Part shown: one piece after another, positions 22,561-24,938 of the stretch
How positions within the stretch are numbered: position 1 is the stretch's first letter
Layout: the number at the start of each line of letters is the position of its first letter
NCBI GenBank assembly: GCA_017632555.1
Contig: JAGBRF010000059.1
Coordinates: 1-24,938 of the forward strand
DNA length: 24,938 nucleotides
Origin: Alphaproteobacteria bacterium
Lineage (GTDB): Bacteria; Pseudomonadota; Alphaproteobacteria; RF32; UBA3637
Direction of reading: 5' to 3'
Notes under the pieces: generated by a model
Told to the model about the DNA's origin: nothing
The model's input: the letters and a program-made list of their open reading frames with translations, nothing else
The model's database searches: none
Made by a program: the position numbers and the translations under genes

Positions 22561-24938
22561 TTAAAGTGTTGTTGAATTCTGTTTGTTTGGTTGTTTTATG
22601 CGCCGGATTGGCTGGTCCGGTAATGGCAGCCGATTCTTCCTCAGATGCTTTGCCACGTCCTGTCGGACAAACAAAAGAAGAAGCACAGAAATCAGGTTCT
22701 TCCGCAGGTGGTGTGGTGCGCCCCGCAGAAGAGGCTCGTCCCGTTGGACAAACAAAAGAAGAGGCTTTGGCTTCGCAGAGAAATGAAGTATCCGGCATTG
22801 TGGACCAACCAATCCAACAGGGCAGTGGGGAATTAGGTGGAACGGTCAATTCTTCTTCAAGGGCAAAAGCTGATACCATTGATGCCAGAGCAAAGGGAAA
22901 TGCGGCACAACGTTTACAGGCTTTTCCGAAAGAAGAAAAAAGAACGTACGCGACCGCAGTCAGCAGATTGGAACAAAAAACGGTTAAACCGGAAGTAAGC
23001 AAAGCATACCAAATCGATATTCAAGATGCCGTTATGTTGCATAACTTGATGAACTCGCTTTCGAAACGGAAAAAAGAAATTAAAGATTTTGAATTGGCCG
23101 TTAAGGATAAAGCAGTTTGTAAGGCTCGTTTGGAAGATTTCGAAGAATGTAATGAAAAATGGTTTGCCGATTATTTTGCCAATCCGAAACAAGTTTGGAA
23201 TACGTTAAAAACAATGACGAACGGAATCATTGTTGATTATGATTTGAATGTGGAAAACGAGGCAAAAGAAGATATTGAAGCTGATAATTTCTTAGCTGGT
23301 TTGGGAAATAATCCGACAGCAGATGTAATGGGTAACCGTTTGTTTTACGATGGCGAAAATTTGTTGAAGGATTTGAAAAAACAAGCCGGTGTGCGTGAAA
23401 CGGAACAAAAAGAACATTATGCCGTTTCGGCTTCTGTAAAGGAAGTAATGAGAGAAGCGCCCGAAATCGACATAACCTTTGCTGTTTTGAATTTATTTTA
23501 TCCTGATCAAGATGCAAAAAAATGGGGCGCTGTGCGTAAAGCGGGCGGACATTCATTACCTTTGTGGGAAGACCAAAAATATTTGTATGACAGACAAGTT
23601 TGGAAACCAAAATATGACGGCATCGTGAAAACGTGTGAACAACAAGGTTGTACATGGCCGCAAAATTGGAAAAGGGAAGCCGATGTTAAAGCGGAAGTAA
23701 AATACGATTATTACTTTTATGATGAAGTCAAAACGGCGCATTCCAATTTTGTGAAAAAAGCACAAAGTTTGATATGTGTAAAACATCATAAAAAGAATCC
23801 GTGTGTTTTGACCGATGAACAAAAACGTCCACCGGAAGTTGCACCGCGTCCTTTACCACCGGTCTATGAAGAAATTTTAATACTTAAAGATGACAATAAT
23901 GTTGTGCCTGTTCAAGATGGCGGTATTTATCCGCAAGTGCCGGCCAACTTAAATGCATCTATACTGCCCAAAATTTCATCGATGGATTTATTCAATCCAC
24001 TGGGGCAATCTGAACCGAATGTAGTTAAAATGGGTATTTTTACACCGGGAACTTTGTGGCAATCTTATGCCAATGACGGATTCAAGCACGTCAAAAATAA
24101 CGGCGAATTTGATAAGTATTTTTCCGTTTCAAAGAAAGGTGTTAAAACCAAAAAAGCGTCCGAAGAAATCGAAGGCAACAGATTATCTTTGTATTTGTTG
24201 TACACACGCGAATTGGAAAACGCCGAAGAAACATATACAAGTTTGAAAAATGATGCCGAAGAATTAAAGGCAAGTATCAAAGATGCGGTGGATGCCATAA
24301 ACAAAAACAGAGCCGAAAAAATAGTCATTAAGGAAGACATAGACTATTTGAATAAAAAAGATTTGGATAAGTTGTTAGATGATTTGAAAAAAGGCAAGAA
24401 AAAGTTAGTAAATAAGGCCAAAAAAGGAATAGCAAAAGCCAAAAAGAATGCCGTCGAACTTTCTGAAATGGGTGAGCTTATTCCGGTTGAAACAGCGCAG
24501 TCGATAACAACAACGGATGCGGAAGCATTGGCTGAAAACAATGCAAAAGAAGTAAAAGCCAGTGTTAAACCGACTGCCGTGTTAAACGAAAGTGCCCTTT
24601 CCGGTAAAAGAACACAGGCTTTGATGGAATATAAAGAAGGCGATAAGGCAGTGAAAGGTACTTCTTTGAAGTCTTTGGAAGAGGAAGCCAAATCGCAATT
24701 GAGCAAAAAGCCGAAAGAAGCGCGTGAAGAAAGATTTTTGCAAATAGATTTGGCTTATATCAACGCATTGGAAGCGGACAAAGATGCAGAAGCCGTGATA
24801 ACCGAAGAAACGGCGTTGGCATTCAATTCCAATGATAAAAATGGTAAGACCGGTTCTTTGGCTCAATCACGTGCAAATCAAAAATTATTGGACATTTTGG
24901 CTGAAAGCACTTATAAAAAGAAAAAGAAAGAAATAGAA
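22557..24938 (+). CDS. large exported protein, cluster gene 5, 3' partial
   Basis: The frame is open from ATG 22557 to the end of the window: 794 codons with no stop, so the protein is incomplete. The signal peptide covers about 1-24 (GPVMA|AD). A disordered N-terminal part holds two copies of RPVGQTKEEA (34-43, 61-70). A helical region follows (115-230), then a folded region with Trp/Tyr-rich segments and paired cysteines (C188/C198, C360/C365, C407/C416) that could form disulfides in the periplasm. A Pro-rich stretch (RPPEVAPRPLPPVYEE) lies near 424-440. Beyond 540 it is Lys/Glu/Ala-rich and coiled-coil-like, including R726-x6-A733. I do not recognise a family. It overlaps gene 4 by 4 nt. 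It is probably the large partner of the smaller helical proteins upstream. Confidence 0.75.
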   Translation, partial: MIKVLLNSVCLVVLCAGLAGPVMAADSSSDALPRPVGQTKEEAQKSGSSAGGVVRPAEEARPVGQTKEEALASQRNEVSGIVDQPIQQGSGELGGTVNSSSRAKADTIDARAKGNAAQRLQAFPKEEKRTYATAVSRLEQKTVKPEVSKAYQIDIQDAVMLHNLMNSLSKRKKEIKDFELAVKDKAVCKARLEDFEECNEKWFADYFANPKQVWNTLKTMTNGIIVDYDLNVENEAKEDIEADNFLAGLGNNPTADVMGNRLFYDGENLLKDLKKQAGVRETEQKEHYAVSASVKEVMREAPEIDITFAVLNLFYPDQDAKKWGAVRKAGGHSLPLWEDQKYLYDRQVWKPKYDGIVKTCEQQGCTWPQNWKREADVKAEVKYDYYFYDEVKTAHSNFVKKAQSLICVKHHKKNPCVLTDEQKRPPEVAPRPLPPVYEEILILKDDNNVVPVQDGGIYPQVPANLNASILPKISSMDLFNPLGQSEPNVVKMGIFTPGTLWQSYANDGFKHVKNNGEFDKYFSVSKKGVKTKKASEEIEGNRLSLYLLYTRELENAEETYTSLKNDAEELKASIKDAVDAINKNRAEKIVIKEDIDYLNKKDLDKLLDDLKKGKKKLVNKAKKGIAKAKKNAVELSEMGELIPVETAQSITTTDAEALAENNAKEVKASVKPTAVLNESALSGKRTQALMEYKEGDKAVKGTSLKSLEEEAKSQLSKKPKEAREERFLQIDLAYINALEADKDAEAVITEETALAFNSNDKNGKTGSLAQSRANQKLLDILAESTYKKKKKEIE
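22656..22766 (+). repeat. duplicated RPVGQTKEEA motif
   Basis: Two 30-bp copies (22656-22685 and 22737-22766) near the 5' end of cluster gene 5 encode the identical decapeptide RPVGQTKEEA, differing only at synonymous bases. They are separated by 17 residues rich in Ser, Gly and Val. The protein conservation with synonymous drift suggests the motif itself is kept, perhaps as a binding peptide. Confidence 0.7.

Noticed and set aside
22538..23002. 154-aa frame on the minus strand opposite cluster gene 5
   Set aside because: It is antisense to a continuous coding frame with signal peptide and ATGA coupling; its composition (Cys/Ser/Pro-rich) looks like a reverse shadow.
18273..24938. Calling the five-gene cluster a type IV secretion system
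   Set aside because: No ATPase, channel or coupling protein is visible; only general shape (short exported helical proteins) recalls VirB5/TrbJ. I left the products unnamed.

Overview
The window is AT-rich, gene-dense bacterial DNA. It most likely comes from an uncultured Gram-negative alphaproteobacterium. The evidence is a DUF2336 protein, an HdaA-type DnaA homologue next to a PerM permease and a DUF2066 protein, and an lptF/lptD-surA-rsmA block beside xerD and aroK. The gut-lineage placement is inference. It is helped by the first ~140 bases, which read as part of a Firmicute (Lachnospiraceae-like) mfd gene and suggest an assembly chimera at the left edge.

Region 1 (1-4287): a 5'-chimeric DUF2336 gene converges on a leftward operon ndk > DUF2066 > perM > hdaA. 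Region 2 (4288-7670): divergent sigma70-type promoters separate ndk from a rightward HIT-protein gene. That gene is coupled to a triple-domain GT2 glycosyltransferase whose conserved tail is cut off by an in-frame TGA. Region 3 (7671-9580): a leftward aroK > CNNM/CorC pair (aroB absent), read from a promoter whose symmetric -10 box also appears to fire rightward.

Region 4 (9581-18173): a very compact rightward operon. It holds a 47-aa membrane protein, a secreted helical protein, XerC/D recombinase, a single ORF joining the LPS-export permease LptF to the outer-membrane LPS translocon LptD, SurA (the periplasmic chaperone for LptD-like barrels), RsmA, DUF167 and FolD. Most of the envelope part concerns building or feeding the LPS outer membrane.

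Region 5 (18174-24938, runs off the window): a new promoter starts an operon of at least five consecutive exported proteins that I do not recognise. All five carry signal peptides, three junctions are 4-nt ATGA overlaps, and all seem to share a C-terminal or central alpha-helical segment (R-x6-[A/S] then coiled coil). They differ in low-complexity inserts: glycine-rich, Asp/Lys-rich and 11-residue repeats. This is the best candidate for an undescribed envelope or secretion-associated system. No rRNA, tRNA, IS element, CRISPR array or attachment site was seen. No gene-free stretch exceeds about 140 bases.
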